Assembly: GCF_003260265.1 (NCBI RefSeq)
Contig: NZ_QITQ01000002.1
Location: 62,001 to 126,000, forward strand
Source: Roseovarius amoyensis
Lineage (GTDB): Bacteria > Pseudomonadota > Alphaproteobacteria > Rhodobacterales > Rhodobacteraceae
Length of the DNA stretch: 64,000 bases
Reading direction: 5' to 3'
Shown here: positions 1-9,113 of the stretch, piece after piece
Layout: each line of letters opens with the position of its first letter
Position numbering within the stretch: position 1 is the stretch's first letter
The notes under the pieces: model-generated
The model's input: the letters and a program-made list of their open reading frames with translations, nothing else
Database searches by the model: none
What the model was told of the DNA's origin: nothing
Program-made: the position numbers and the translations under genes

Positions 1-32
1 TGTCGCTGGGTGACGAAGACAAGAAATCCTGA
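1..32 (+). CDS. C-terminal end of an upstream gene (partial)
   Basis: An open frame enters from the left edge and stops with TGA at 30-32; its last residues read SLGDEDKKS. The acidic, lysine-ending tail and the hairpin directly after it look like the natural end of a protein that converges on polA. Only ten codons are visible, so the product cannot be named, and the frame could be chance. Confidence 0.4.
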   Translation, partial: SLGDEDKKS

Positions 33-35
33 ATA

Positions 36-60
36 CGCCCCCGGCACATAGGCCGGGGCG
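36..60. terminator. Hairpin between convergent genes at the end of polA
   Basis: A GC-rich inverted repeat (arms CGCCCC-GGC and GCC-GGGGCG, one bulged C) lies between the plus-strand stop at 32 and the polA stop at 66. No long T tract follows on either strand. It is best read as a shared hairpin terminator or 3' end stabiliser. Confidence 0.5.
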
Positions 61-65
61 GGCGC

Positions 66-2861
66 TCAGTGTGCCTCGGCCCAGTTCGCGCCGCGCCCGG
101 CATCGACGGTCAGCGGCACGTCGATGCGCACAGCCGGTTCGGCGGCGCCTTCCATCACCTCGCGCGCGGCGGCAATCAGATCGTCGGCGGCATCCTCGGC
201 GACCTCGAACAGCAGCTCGTCATGCACCTGCAACAGCATCCGCGCCGGCATCCCCTCGATGGCGGCGGGCATGCGAATCATGGCACGGCGGATGATGTCG
301 GCGGCGCTGCCCTGGATGGGTGCGTTGATGGCGGCGCGGCGGGCAAACCCGGCGCGCGGGCCGCGGGCTGAAATCTCGGGCGTGTGGATGCGCCGGCCAA
401 AGAGCGTTTCGACATGCCCGTGTTCCTTGGCAAAGGCGATGGTGCTGTCCATGTAGGCGCGGATGCCGGGGAAGCGTTCGAAATAGCGGTCGATGAAGGC
501 CTGCGCCTCGGCCCGCGGAATGCGCAGGTTACGCGCCAGACCGAAGCCCGAGATCCCATAGATGACCCCAAAATTGATCGCCTTGGCGCGGCGGCGAATG
601 TCGGGCGTCATCTGGTCCATCGGCACGTCGAACATCTCCGACGCGGTCATGGCGTGGATGTCCAGCCCGTCGCGGAACGCCTGCTTCAGCTCGCCGATAT
701 CGGCGACATGGGCCAGGATGCGCAGCTCGATCTGGGAATAGTCGAGCGAGACCAGCACATTGCCCTTGTCGGCAATGAAGGCCTCGCGGATGCGGCGGCC
801 CTCTTCGCTGCGCACGGGGATGTTTTGCAGGTTCGGGTCGGTCGAGGCCAGCCGCCCGGTGTTGGCCCCGGTCTGCACATAGGATGTGTGGACGCGGCCG
901 GTCTCGGGGTGGATGTGATCCTGCAGCGCGTCGGTATAGGTCGATTTGAGCTTGGCCAGCGCGCGCCAGTCCAGCACGCGGGCGGGCAATTCGTGCTCGG
1001 TTGCCAGGTCTTCCAGCACATCGGCGCCGGTGGCCCAGGCGCCGGTCTTGCCGCGCGTGCCGCCCTCGTATCCCAACTTGTCGAACAGGATTTCACCAAG
1101 CTGCTTGGGCGAGCCCACGTTGAAGTTTTCGCCGGCAAGCTGGTGAATTTCGGCCTCCAGCGCGGCCATCTTCTGCGCGAACTTGCCGGACATGCGCGAC
1201 AGTGTTCCTCGGTCGACGAGGATGCCGTCGCGCTCCATCCGGGCCAGCACCGGCACCAGCGGGCGTTCCAGCGTCTCGTAGACGGTCGTCACCCGTTCGC
1301 GGTGCAGCCGGGGCTTGAAGACATGCCACAGCCGCAGGGTGACGTCGGCATCCTCGGCGGCGTATTTCACCGCCTCGTCGACATCGACCCGGTCAAAGGT
1401 GATCGCCGACTTGCCGCCGCCCAGCAGTGACTTGATCGGAATCGGGGTGTGCGAAAGATAGCGTTCGGACAGGGTGTCCATACCGTGCCCGTGCAGCCCG
1501 GAATTGAGCGCGTAGGACAAGAGCATGGTGTCGTCGATGGGCGACACGCCCAGCCCCAGGCGGGCCAGGATCTTGGCGTCGTACTTGATGTTCTGCCCGA
1601 TCTTGAGGATGGCGTCATCCTCCAGCATCGGTTTGAGGCGTTGCAGCACAGCGTCGCGGTCAAGCTGCCCCTGCACGGGCGCGTCGTTGCCGAACAGGTC
1701 GTCGGTTCCCTGGCGGTGGGCCAGCGGGATATAGCAGGCGCGCCCCGGCTCGGTCGCCAGCGACACCCCCACCAGTTCGGCCCGCATTTCGTCCAGCGAG
1801 GTGGTCTCGGTATCCACGGCGACAAAGCCCTGCGCGGAAATGCGGTTGAGCCACGCATCAAGCGCCTCCATCGTCGAGATGCGCTCATAGGCGTCGGGGT
1901 CGATGGCGGGCCAGTCGGGTGCGGCCTGTTCACCGGTCTCTGCCGCGGTGGGTTCGGGGATTGCGGGGGGCTCTACCCCCAGCGCATCGGCCACGCGTTT
2001 CGAGAGGGTGCGAAACTCCATCTCCGTCAGGAATGACAACAGCTTGTCAGGGTCGGGGTCGCGCAGTTCCAGGTCGTCGATGGTGAAATCCAGCGGCGTG
2101 TTGCAGTCGAGTTCCACCAGCTTGCGTGACAGTTCGATCTGTCCGCGGTGTTCGATCAGGGTCTGCCGGCGCTTGGGCTGGGGGATTTCCTCGGCCCGGT
2201 CCAGCAGCTCTTCGAGGGTGCCGTATTCGTTGATCAGCAGCGCCGCGGTCTTGATGCCGATGCCGGGCGCGCCGGGGATGTTGTCGACGCTGTCGCCGGC
2301 CAGGGCCTGGACGTCGACCACGCGTTCGGGCGGCACGCCGAACTTTTCCTCAACCCCTTCGACGTCGATACGGCGGTTCTTCATCGCGTCCAGCATCTCG
2401 ACCCCGCCGCCGACAAGCTGCATCAGGTCCTTGTCGGAGCTGACGATGGTCACCCGTCCGCCGGCCTTGCGGGCTTGGCAGGCCAGCGTGGCGATGATGT
2501 CGTCGGCCTCATACCCTTCCAGTTCCTTGGCAGGGATGTTGAAGGCCTCGCTGGCGGCGCGCGTCAGCGGGATCTGCGGGCGCAGATCGGCCGGCATTTC
2601 GTCGCGGTTGGCCTTGTAGGCATCATAAAGGTCGTTGCGAAAGGTGTGGCTGCCCTTGTCAAAGATCACCGCGACATGGGTGGGTGCGTCGTTGCCGTGG
2701 TCGCTGTTGATATAGCGCTGCAGCATGTTGCAGAACCCGGCAACCGCGCCGATGGGCAACCCGTCGGATTTGCGCGTCAGCGGCGGCAGCGCGTGGTAGG
2801 CGCGAAAGACAAAGGATGACCCGTCGATAAGATGCAGATGGCAGCCCTTGCCGAATGTCAT
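66..2861 (-). CDS. polA: DNA polymerase I
   Basis: Full-length family A DNA polymerase of 931 residues, close to the 928 of E. coli. It acts in Okazaki fragment maturation and repair synthesis. Residues 1-290 form the 5'-3' exonuclease domain. A 3'-5' exonuclease domain follows at about 330-520 and keeps the DTE motif (VDTETTS), so proofreading is probably intact. The polymerase domain has motif A (DYSQIELR), motif B (RRRAKAINFGVIYG) and motif C (QVHDELLF). The ATG has an AAGGGGG ribosome binding site a few bases upstream. It is transcribed away from the zinc-finger gene next door and appears monocistronic. Confidence 0.98.
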   Translation of the reverse strand: MTFGKGCHLHLIDGSSFVFRAYHALPPLTRKSDGLPIGAVAGFCNMLQRYINSDHGNDAPTHVAVIFDKGSHTFRNDLYDAYKANRDEMPADLRPQIPLTRAASEAFNIPAKELEGYEADDIIATLACQARKAGGRVTIVSSDKDLMQLVGGGVEMLDAMKNRRIDVEGVEEKFGVPPERVVDVQALAGDSVDNIPGAPGIGIKTAALLINEYGTLEELLDRAEEIPQPKRRQTLIEHRGQIELSRKLVELDCNTPLDFTIDDLELRDPDPDKLLSFLTEMEFRTLSKRVADALGVEPPAIPEPTAAETGEQAAPDWPAIDPDAYERISTMEALDAWLNRISAQGFVAVDTETTSLDEMRAELVGVSLATEPGRACYIPLAHRQGTDDLFGNDAPVQGQLDRDAVLQRLKPMLEDDAILKIGQNIKYDAKILARLGLGVSPIDDTMLLSYALNSGLHGHGMDTLSERYLSHTPIPIKSLLGGGKSAITFDRVDVDEAVKYAAEDADVTLRLWHVFKPRLHRERVTTVYETLERPLVPVLARMERDGILVDRGTLSRMSGKFAQKMAALEAEIHQLAGENFNVGSPKQLGEILFDKLGYEGGTRGKTGAWATGADVLEDLATEHELPARVLDWRALAKLKSTYTDALQDHIHPETGRVHTSYVQTGANTGRLASTDPNLQNIPVRSEEGRRIREAFIADKGNVLVSLDYSQIELRILAHVADIGELKQAFRDGLDIHAMTASEMFDVPMDQMTPDIRRRAKAINFGVIYGISGFGLARNLRIPRAEAQAFIDRYFERFPGIRAYMDSTIAFAKEHGHVETLFGRRIHTPEISARGPRAGFARRAAINAPIQGSAADIIRRAMIRMPAAIEGMPARMLLQVHDELLFEVAEDAADDLIAAAREVMEGAAEPAVRIDVPLTVDAGRGANWAEAH

Positions 2862-3009
2862 GATGCGCCCCCCTTGCCCGATGATTCATGTTGGCCGGCA
2901 TTGCCGGGTATGCCACGTCGCACCGCCCCGGACCAGTATGCGGGCAACGATGCGGGCCGGGGCGTTGCCGCCGCCGGGCACCGGGATCAGGCCGCGCCGG
3001 GGTGCGGCG

Positions 3010-3189
3010 TCAGACCTTGCCCTCGAAATCGCGGTGGATGATCCGGGCGTCGCAATAGGGGCATTCGACCCAGCCGGTTTCGCGCGGAATCCACAGCCAG
3101 ACACGCGGATGCCCCAACGCGCCCTCGCCGCCGTCGCAGGCGATGCGGTAGCTGTCGGCGATCCGGGTTTCAGGGGCCTTTGTCACCAT
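3010..3189 (-). CDS. zf-CHCC zinc-finger domain protein
   Basis: A 59-residue protein with the Cys-His-Cys-Cys pattern of the zf-CHCC family: Cys18, GHPRV with His27, then CPYC at 43-46. This is the fold of the mitochondrial complex I accessory subunit NDUFS6, and alphaproteobacteria carry short stand-alone versions. The start was set at the ATG beginning MVTKAPET; a much longer open frame continues upstream but only because it runs antisense to the next ABC ATPase gene. The role in this organism is not established; association with complex I is an inference from homology. Confidence 0.8.
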   Translation of the reverse strand: MVTKAPETRIADSYRIACDGGEGALGHPRVWLWIPRETGWVECPYCDARIIHRDFEGKV

Positions 3190-3264
3190 CTGGCAGTTTC
3201 CTTTTCCGCTCCGGTCATCTAGGTGCGAATATGAGCGATCGCAAGCGCGGGGGCAAGAGCGGCC

Positions 3265-4194
3265 ATGAGCGGAAACGCAGTCGAAATCCAAGGACTGACC
3301 AAGGTTTATCGCGGGCGCAAGGGCGAGCCAGAGAAACATGCGCTGCGCGGGATTGATCTGACGATACCCGCCGGCTGTGTTTTCGGGCTGCTGGGGCCCA
3401 ACGGGGCGGGCAAGTCGACGCTGATCAACATCCTGGCGGGGCTGGTGGTCAAGACCTCGGGAAAGGTCACGATCTGGGGGTTCGACCAGGACGTGAACCC
3501 GCGCCAGAGCCGCGCCGCCATCGGGGTGATGCCGCAAGAGTTGAACCTCGATGCGTTTTTCAGCCCGCGCCAGGCGCTTGAGGTGCAGGCGGGGCTGTAT
3601 GGCGTGCCGAAATCGCAGCGGCGCACCGACGAGATTCTCGCGCTGGTGGGGCTGCAGGACAAGGCCCACGCCTATGCCCGCACGCTGAGCGGGGGCATGC
3701 GCCGGCGGCTGCTGCTGGCCAAGGCACTGGTGCATCACCCCGCGGTGCTGGTGCTGGACGAGCCGACAGCGGGCGTCGATATCGAATTGCGCCGAATGCT
3801 GTGGGACAATGTCCGCCGCCTGAACGCCGAGGGGATGACCATCGTTCTGACCACGCACTACCTGGAAGAGGCCGAGGAGATGTGCGACCAGATCGCCATC
3901 ATCAACCACGGCCAGCTTGTGGCGCAGGATACGACCCAGGCCCTGCTGGGGCGCTTTGACGCCAAGACCATGCTGATCCGCCCCGAGGAGCCGCCCGAAC
4001 GCCTGCCTCATGCCGAGGGGCTGGAGGTCGAGGCCAAGGCCGACGGAACGCTGGCAATCACCTATCAGACCAGCCGCACCAGCGCCGAAGAGGTGCTGGC
4101 CGCAGTGCGCGACGCCGGGGTGCGCATCAATGATGTGCGCACCGAACAGGCCGACCTTGAGGACGTGTTCCTGGAACTGACCAGGGCGGATTGA
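3265..4194 (+). CDS. ABC transporter ATP-binding protein, YadG/drug-exporter type
   Basis: A 309-residue ATPase with Walker [10 protein letters not shown] near residue 45, signature LSGGMRRRL near 142, Walker [11 protein letters not shown] and the switch histidine in [10 protein letters not shown]. The C-terminal 80 residues resemble the regulatory extension of YadG/CcmA-like exporter ATPases. The membrane permease that usually follows (YadH type) is not here: the next gene is a convergent ion channel, and the upstream genes are unrelated. The permease may therefore be encoded elsewhere, or the ATPase may serve another transporter. The substrate is unknown. Confidence 0.85.
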   Translation: MSGNAVEIQGLTKVYRGRKGEPEKHALRGIDLTIPAGCVFGLLGPNGAGKSTLINILAGLVVKTSGKVTIWGFDQDVNPRQSRAAIGVMPQELNLDAFFSPRQALEVQAGLYGVPKSQRRTDEILALVGLQDKAHAYARTLSGGMRRRLLLAKALVHHPAVLVLDEPTAGVDIELRRMLWDNVRRLNAEGMTIVLTTHYLEEAEEMCDQIAIINHGQLVAQDTTQALLGRFDAKTMLIRPEEPPERLPHAEGLEVEAKADGTLAITYQTSRTSAEEVLAAVRDAGVRINDVRTEQADLEDVFLELTRAD

Positions 4195-4203
4195 CGGTTT
4201 CGG

Positions 4204-5010
4204 TCAGTCCCGGCGCCGCTCTGCCAGCAGTTCCTCGATCCGTTCCAGCCGTGTCAGCACGTCGTCGCGGTAGGTGTCGGTGCGCTCGGCGTCCTCGGCA
4301 TGGTGGGCGTCCTGCATCGAATTGACGATGAGGCCGACAACCAGGTTCACAACTGCAAAGGTGGTCACCAGGATGAAGGGAACAAAGAACGCCCAGGCGT
4401 GGGCATAGGTTTCCATCACCGGGCGGACGATGCCCATCGACCAGGATTCCAGCGTCATGATCTGAAACAGCGAATAGGCCGACCGCCCGATGGTGCCGAA
4501 CCAGTCGGGAAAGGCCGCACCAAAGAGCTTGGTCGCCATCACCGAGCCGATGTAGAAAATAAGGCCCATCAGCAGAAAGACCGACCCCATCCCAGGCAGG
4601 GCGTTCATCAGCCCTTCGACCACGCGGCGCAGCGAGGGCGTGACCGACAGCACCCGCAGCAGCCGCAGGATGCGCAGTGCGCGCAGCACCGACAGCCCCT
4701 GACCGGCGGGCACCAGCGCGATGCCGACGATCACGAAGTCGAAGATGTTCCAGCCATCGCGAAAAAAGCCCGGCCCGCGGGCAAAGAGCTTGAGCGCGAT
4801 CTCGGCGACGAAGATCGCCAGGCAGATCTGGTCGAGCAGTTCGATCACCGGCCCCGCCGCCGCCATCACGGTTTGCGATGTCTCCAGCCCCAGGACGGCG
4901 GCGTTGAACAGGATGACGCCGAGAATGAAGTTCCGAAACAGTGGGTGGCCGACAAGGGTGCCGACCCTGGCGCGCAGGGACATGGGGGCAAGATCCGGTT
5001 GCTGGGGCAT
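4204..5010 (-). CDS. Voltage-gated sodium channel (BacNav family)
   Basis: A 268-residue six-helix channel subunit that should assemble as a tetramer in the inner membrane. The S4 voltage sensor has arginines every third residue (LRALRILRLLRVL). The pore loop carries TLESWSM, the selectivity filter of the NavAb/NavMs group, whose Glu ring selects Na+. After S6 (about residues 212-232) comes a charged, helix-forming tail (DVLTRLERIEELLAE) typical of the C-terminal coiled coil of these channels. It is the last gene after the glycosyltransferase and HIT genes on the same strand. BacNav channels are common in marine and alkaliphilic bacteria, where they support motility and pH/Na+ homeostasis. 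Confidence 0.93.
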   Translation of the reverse strand: MPQQPDLAPMSLRARVGTLVGHPLFRNFILGVILFNAAVLGLETSQTVMAAAGPVIELLDQICLAIFVAEIALKLFARGPGFFRDGWNIFDFVIVGIALVPAGQGLSVLRALRILRLLRVLSVTPSLRRVVEGLMNALPGMGSVFLLMGLIFYIGSVMATKLFGAAFPDWFGTIGRSAYSLFQIMTLESWSMGIVRPVMETYAHAWAFFVPFILVTTFAVVNLVVGLIVNSMQDAHHAEDAERTDTYRDDVLTRLERIEELLAERRRD

Positions 5011-5085
5011 GTGCTGGGATATGGGGGCAGGAGTCGTGGCGGCAAGATGCCGCCGCGCCGTTGGTGGCGATGTCCTGCCGTGGCC

Positions 5086-5466
5086 TCAGGTCTTGGGCAG
5101 CATCAGCCCCAGATTGCAGCCGCCAAGGATGTGCAGGTGATAGTGCGGCACGTCCTGCAAACCGTTCTTGCCCGCATTCGCCAGCACGCGGAAACCGTCG
5201 CCGCCATCGCCCGGGCTGACCTTGGTCATGCCGCAGATTTTGGCGGTGGCGCGCATGAAATCGACCAGCTCCGCATCGGATGCGTCGGCGGCGAAATGAT
5301 CGTGGCACACATAGGCCCCTTTGGGGATGACCAACACATGCACCGGCGCCAGCGGCTGGATGTCGTTGAAGGCTAGCGTGTGCTCGGTCTCCAGCACGGT
5401 ATCGTTGGGTATCTCGCCGCGCAGGATCTTGGCAAAGACGTTCTGGTCATCATAGACGTATGGCAT
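5086..5466 (-). CDS. HIT family nucleotide-binding protein (HinT-like)
   Basis: A 126-residue histidine-triad protein. The catalytic motif is PHYHLHILGG near residue 107, and the N-terminal part (YDDQNVFAKILRGEIP) is the usual HinT opening. Members hydrolyse purine nucleoside phosphoramidates, with the middle His of the triad as nucleophile. It starts 12 bases after the stop of the glycosyltransferase gene and so probably shares its transcript. Confidence 0.93.
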   Translation of the reverse strand: MPYVYDDQNVFAKILRGEIPNDTVLETEHTLAFNDIQPLAPVHVLVIPKGAYVCHDHFAADASDAELVDFMRATAKICGMTKVSPGDGGDGFRVLANAGKNGLQDVPHYHLHILGGCNLGLMLPKT

Positions 5467-5478
5467 GAGGTATCGGCC

Positions 5479-7056
5479 TTAATCAGCAAACAATTCAGGT
5501 GTCTGTGTGATCTCTAGCGCCTTTTCCGGCGGGATATCAAGGAACTGCGCGATCTGGGGCGCATTTTCCTCGGGCGTATCCCATTCCTTGATCATCATGT
5601 GGTTTTCGAACTCGGCATCGCGGATGCGATCGCGTTCATAGATCATGTCGCCGCGCACGGTGGGCAGCAGCCGTTCCCATGTCGCGTCGGAGGTCTGTTC
5701 GCCGGCCAGGCCGACCCTTTTGCAATGGCCGATGAGGTAGCTGTCGGTAAAGGTGCACTGCACCTCCAGCATGCGTGTCGTCGCCCGGTCGCCCGCGAAA
5801 TCCTGCATCAGGTCCAGGTTGGAGGGGTCCAGGCAGATGATCAGCCGGTCGGTTTCGAAATAGTCGAACAGCATGCGCATCAGCGCCCGGCGATGGCGGT
5901 GGCGTTTTTCCAGCGTCGACTGGATGCCGCCCAGATCGGGCAGCGGCGTGTTCTCTTCGTTGAAGAGATAGTCGATGGTGGGCATGTTGGCGACGTGCTT
6001 GATCCGCCCCAGCAGGCGTTTGGCGACGTGCCATTTCTTGCAGATCACGATCATCAGCTCGCGCCGGCGACCCAGGGTACTTTCCTCTTCCCAGAAGCGG
6101 CTGGCAAAGCGGCGGCCGATGCGGCCCCGCCCGGTGAGAAAGTTGTAAAGATTGCGCCCCTCGCCCGAAATCTGGAATGTCGCGTTGCCGTCGGCGTAAA
6201 GCGTGCCGAGCCGCTGCTTGAGTTCCGTCGCCTCGGGGCTGATCTTGCGCGCGAACAGGGCATCCTGGCTGAGCAGCAGGTCGTAATGGTCGTTGTAGAA
6301 CGTCACCGGCATCCCGTAATCGGTGAACATCAGGAATGTCAGGGTGCGGGTGCGGATCTGCGTTTCGGGCACCAGATGGCGCACAAGCGTCTGAAAGAAC
6401 GTCTCGTCGGGGATCCAGGTGGTGCGAAAAAACCGCGTCACGTCGCGGCGCTGGCGGATGAAATCCAAAATCGCTTCGACGGTGCGGCGGCGCAGGCACC
6501 ACCACTGGCTGCCGATCTGGATCTGCAGATCGGCGGGAATGGCGCGCGACAGCCCCAGCCGTTTTTGCAGGTTGTAGGCGGCGTAAAAACGCCGGGTCTG
6601 GGTGCGTTCGTTGAAATAGTGACGATAGATCAGCCGGTCTTCCTTGATCCCGGTCTTGATCCAGTCGCTTTCGAAGAAATCGAAGCTTTCGATGTAATCG
6701 ACGTCTTCGGCATCCAGGAAATCATGCGCGTAGGCCGCGGATTTCACCGCCATGCAGTCGCCCGACAGCATGTAGAAATGCGTGGCGCGCGGAAACTTTT
6801 TGGTCGCGGCCTCGATCGCGTGCAGCGTTGCTTGCACCAGCGACCATTCCCCCCAGCCACATCGAACACGGCGGCGCGCGAAGGTGACGTTGGGGTTGTC
6901 GGCCAGCGCGTCCTTGATCCGCTTGAAATCCTCTGGTCGGGCGCGGGCGTCGAAATGAATCGACATATAGTCGCCTGCGGCGGTCAGCATCCGCGCCTGG
7001 CGGATGATGGCCTCCGGGTCTTTGTGACACAGCAGTATGAACGCGATTCTTGCCAT
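5479..7056 (-). CDS. Core-2/I-branching-type glycosyltransferase (GT14-like) with C-terminal extension
   Basis: A 525-residue protein. The N-terminal 270 residues match the Core-2/I-branching beta-1,6-N-acetylglucosaminyltransferase fold seen in bacteria: LLCHKDP near the start, HFDARA, then FYMLSGDC and a WWCLRRRTV segment. The C-terminal 230 residues (around LYNFLTGRGRIG and LEKRHRHRRAL) form a further domain typical of Rhodobacteraceae homologues, whose function I do not know. No signal peptide or membrane helix is visible, so it is probably cytoplasmic. It stands divergent to a sulfotransferase, which suggests synthesis and sulfation of a surface polysaccharide. Confidence 0.8.
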   Translation of the reverse strand: MARIAFILLCHKDPEAIIRQARMLTAAGDYMSIHFDARARPEDFKRIKDALADNPNVTFARRRVRCGWGEWSLVQATLHAIEAATKKFPRATHFYMLSGDCMAVKSAAYAHDFLDAEDVDYIESFDFFESDWIKTGIKEDRLIYRHYFNERTQTRRFYAAYNLQKRLGLSRAIPADLQIQIGSQWWCLRRRTVEAILDFIRQRRDVTRFFRTTWIPDETFFQTLVRHLVPETQIRTRTLTFLMFTDYGMPVTFYNDHYDLLLSQDALFARKISPEATELKQRLGTLYADGNATFQISGEGRNLYNFLTGRGRIGRRFASRFWEEESTLGRRRELMIVICKKWHVAKRLLGRIKHVANMPTIDYLFNEENTPLPDLGGIQSTLEKRHRHRRALMRMLFDYFETDRLIICLDPSNLDLMQDFAGDRATTRMLEVQCTFTDSYLIGHCKRVGLAGEQTSDATWERLLPTVRGDMIYERDRIRDAEFENHMMIKEWDTPEENAPQIAQFLDIPPEKALEITQTPELFAD

Positions 7057-7205
7057 GCGCGAAACGGCCTACCCCGATTTGTCTTTATTGTTTACATTGA
7101 TAGCCATGAACGCGGATTGAAGAAACCTCCTTCCGCGCGGGTTTTCTACGGGTTACAAATCCTGAGTCCGAATAACAGGGCTGGCTGAGGCAGGAGAGAC
7201 GAGAA

Positions 7206-8027
7206 ATGGGCGGATTCCCGGGCACATGGATGACCGAAAGCGAAAGCGTCATCTACCGCGTGGTGCCCAAATGCGCCTGTTCCACGATCGGGCAGGTGCT
7301 GTACTATTCCGATCACGGCGAGTTCTTTGACGGCGACATTCACGATGCCGAAAACGGGCTGCACAAATGGGCGCGCGAGGACAGCCAGGACCTGATCCGC
7401 GCCAATGTGCAGGCACAGGACACCTATGCCTTTACCTGCGTGCGCAATCCCTACACGCGCATCCTGTCCAGCTTTTTCGACAAGATCTGTGGTATTCAGC
7501 GCAACGGCCGGCGCTATCGCGGCAAGCTGGTGCCGCTGCTGATCCAGAAATACGGCATCGAGGTCGGCGGCGAGGACGGCAAGCAGGAATTCGACCAGAT
7601 CCGCAGCTTTCGCCGGTTTCTGCTGTTCGCCCGCGACACCATCCGCTGGCGCCGCCCGATGGATCCCGACATCCACTGGTCGGCGATGTCGGGGCATGTA
7701 TCGACGTTCATCGTCAATGGCGGACGCTACAACACCATCTTCTGGACCGAAAAGTTCAACGATGGCATGCAAGAGGTGCTGGACGCCGTCGAGACCCCGA
7801 AAAAGGTCGATCTCAAGAAAATTCCGCGTTTCAACGAAAGCGCCGGCCACGGGCCACAGCGCGCGCATCCGGTCGAGGATTATTTTGACGACCTGTCGAT
7901 GCACCTGGTCTATGAAATCTACAAGCGCGATTTCGAGCTGTTCAAATACGATTTCGAAAACCCGGCCAACAAGATGCCGACCGGAGAGATCGATTTGGAA
8001 GAAGTGCACGCCAAGCTGGGTGAATAG
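7206..8027 (+). CDS. Sulfotransferase family 2 protein
   Basis: A 273-residue protein with the two PAPS-binding signatures of the carbohydrate sulfotransferase family: the 5'-phosphosulfate loop VVPKCACSTI near residue 20 and the 3'-phosphate segment TCVRNPYTRILSSF near residue 79. Family members transfer sulfate from PAPS to sugar hydroxyls. No signal peptide is seen, so modification would occur in the cytoplasm before export. It is transcribed away from the glycosyltransferase at 5479-7056, with a 149-base shared upstream region. Confidence 0.85.
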   Translation: MGGFPGTWMTESESVIYRVVPKCACSTIGQVLYYSDHGEFFDGDIHDAENGLHKWAREDSQDLIRANVQAQDTYAFTCVRNPYTRILSSFFDKICGIQRNGRRYRGKLVPLLIQKYGIEVGGEDGKQEFDQIRSFRRFLLFARDTIRWRRPMDPDIHWSAMSGHVSTFIVNGGRYNTIFWTEKFNDGMQEVLDAVETPKKVDLKKIPRFNESAGHGPQRAHPVEDYFDDLSMHLVYEIYKRDFELFKYDFENPANKMPTGEIDLEEVHAKLGE

Positions 8028-8034
8028 CGTCCGA

Positions 8035-8062
8035 GGGGCAAGGGTGCTGCCACTCTTGCCCC
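8035..8062. terminator. Hairpin between convergent sulfotransferase and PfkB kinase genes
   Basis: A 12-base inverted repeat (GGGGCAAGGGTG / CACTCTTGCCCC, one G-T pair) with a CTGC loop begins seven bases after the sulfotransferase stop. No T run follows. It probably ends or protects both converging transcripts. Confidence 0.6.
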
Positions 8063-8126
8063 TGGTGGTACCATGGGCAATTCACCCCAGGGCATTCTCA
8101 ATGGGATAAAAACGGGAAGCCGTGGG

Positions 8127-9113
8127 TCAGATCAGGCCTTCGGCCGCGAACATGTCCCTGACGCTGGCCTCGGGGCGCGCGCCGTAATGGCCGATGACCT
8201 CGGCCGCGGCGATACAGCCCATGCGGCCCGAAACCGCCAGCGGTTTGCCGGTGGCCATGCCATACAGGAAACCGGCAGCGAACTGGTCGCCCGCGCCGGT
8301 GGCATCGATGGGGGTGACGGTCTGCACCGGCACTGTCACCGTCTTGCCGCCCTCGACCAGCACCACGTCGTGGCCCGAGCGGGTGCAGACGATGGTGCCG
8401 CTCTCCTCTGCCGCCCGTTCCAACGCCGCGCCCAGGTCTTCGGTCTGGTAGAGCGATTTCCATTCGTGTTCGTTGCCGATCACGAAATCCAGCTCGCGCA
8501 CCAGCGCGCGGAAATCATCGCGGTGCCGGTCGACGCAGAACGGGTCGGACAGGGTGATGCCCGCCTGTCCGCCACCCGCGCGCGCCGCCCGCGCGGCCGA
8601 CATAAACGCCGCCTTGCCCTTGTCCTTGTCAAAGAGATAGCCCTCAAGAAACAGCAGCCCGGCGTTGCCGGCCACGGCGTCGTTGACGTCGTCCGGCCCC
8701 AGCTCGGTCGAGATGCCAAGGTAGGTGTTCATCGACCGCTCGCCATCGGGGGTGACGAAGATCATCGAGCGCGAGGTCGGCAACTCGCCCCCGTTGGCGG
8801 GCGCATTGATGAATTCCGTGCCGGTGCCGGCCATATCGGCCGCATAGCTGCGCCCGGTCTCGTCGTCGCACACCCGCCCGATAAAGGCGGTGGACAGCCC
8901 CAGCGCCCCAAGCCCGGCGATGCTGTTGGCCACCGACCCGCCGGCGACCTGGCGGCGCTCCTGCATGTTTTCCAGCAGGAATTCGGCGCGCTCGGCGCCG
9001 ATCAGCTGCATCACGCCCTTTTCTATGCCCATCCGGGCGAGAAAGCGGTCGTCGCAGGGCGAGATGATATCGACAACGGCATTGCCGATGCCAACGGCTT
9101 GGTAGCGGGTCAT
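8127..9113 (-). CDS. PfkB-family carbohydrate kinase, adenosine-kinase-like
   Basis: A 328-residue ribokinase-fold kinase. It shows the N-terminal GGSVANS (residue about 58) substrate motif and the C-terminal DATGAGDQFAAGF anion-hole/catalytic motif with the conserved base Asp. The overall layout resembles alphaproteobacterial adenosine kinases. The start chosen is the ATG of MTRYQAVGIG, which overlaps the stop of nth (ATGA at 9113-9110); longer versions of the frame overlap nth and are not credible. Translational coupling to nth is likely. The substrate (adenosine or another nucleoside/sugar) is not certain from sequence. Confidence 0.88.
   Translation of the reverse strand: MTRYQAVGIGNAVVDIISPCDDRFLARMGIEKGVMQLIGAERAEFLLENMQERRQVAGGSVANSIAGLGALGLSTAFIGRVCDDETGRSYAADMAGTGTEFINAPANGGELPTSRSMIFVTPDGERSMNTYLGISTELGPDDVNDAVAGNAGLLFLEGYLFDKDKGKAAFMSAARAARAGGGQAGITLSDPFCVDRHRDDFRALVRELDFVIGNEHEWKSLYQTEDLGAALERAAEESGTIVCTRSGHDVVLVEGGKTVTVPVQTVTPIDATGAGDQFAAGFLYGMATGKPLAVSGRMGCIAAAEVIGHYGARPEASVRDMFAAEGLI

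Noticed and set aside
384..1430. Long plus-strand frame of 348 codons inside polA
   Set aside because: It is the antisense of a fully conserved polA and has no ribosome binding site or recognisable product; such frames are common in high-GC DNA.
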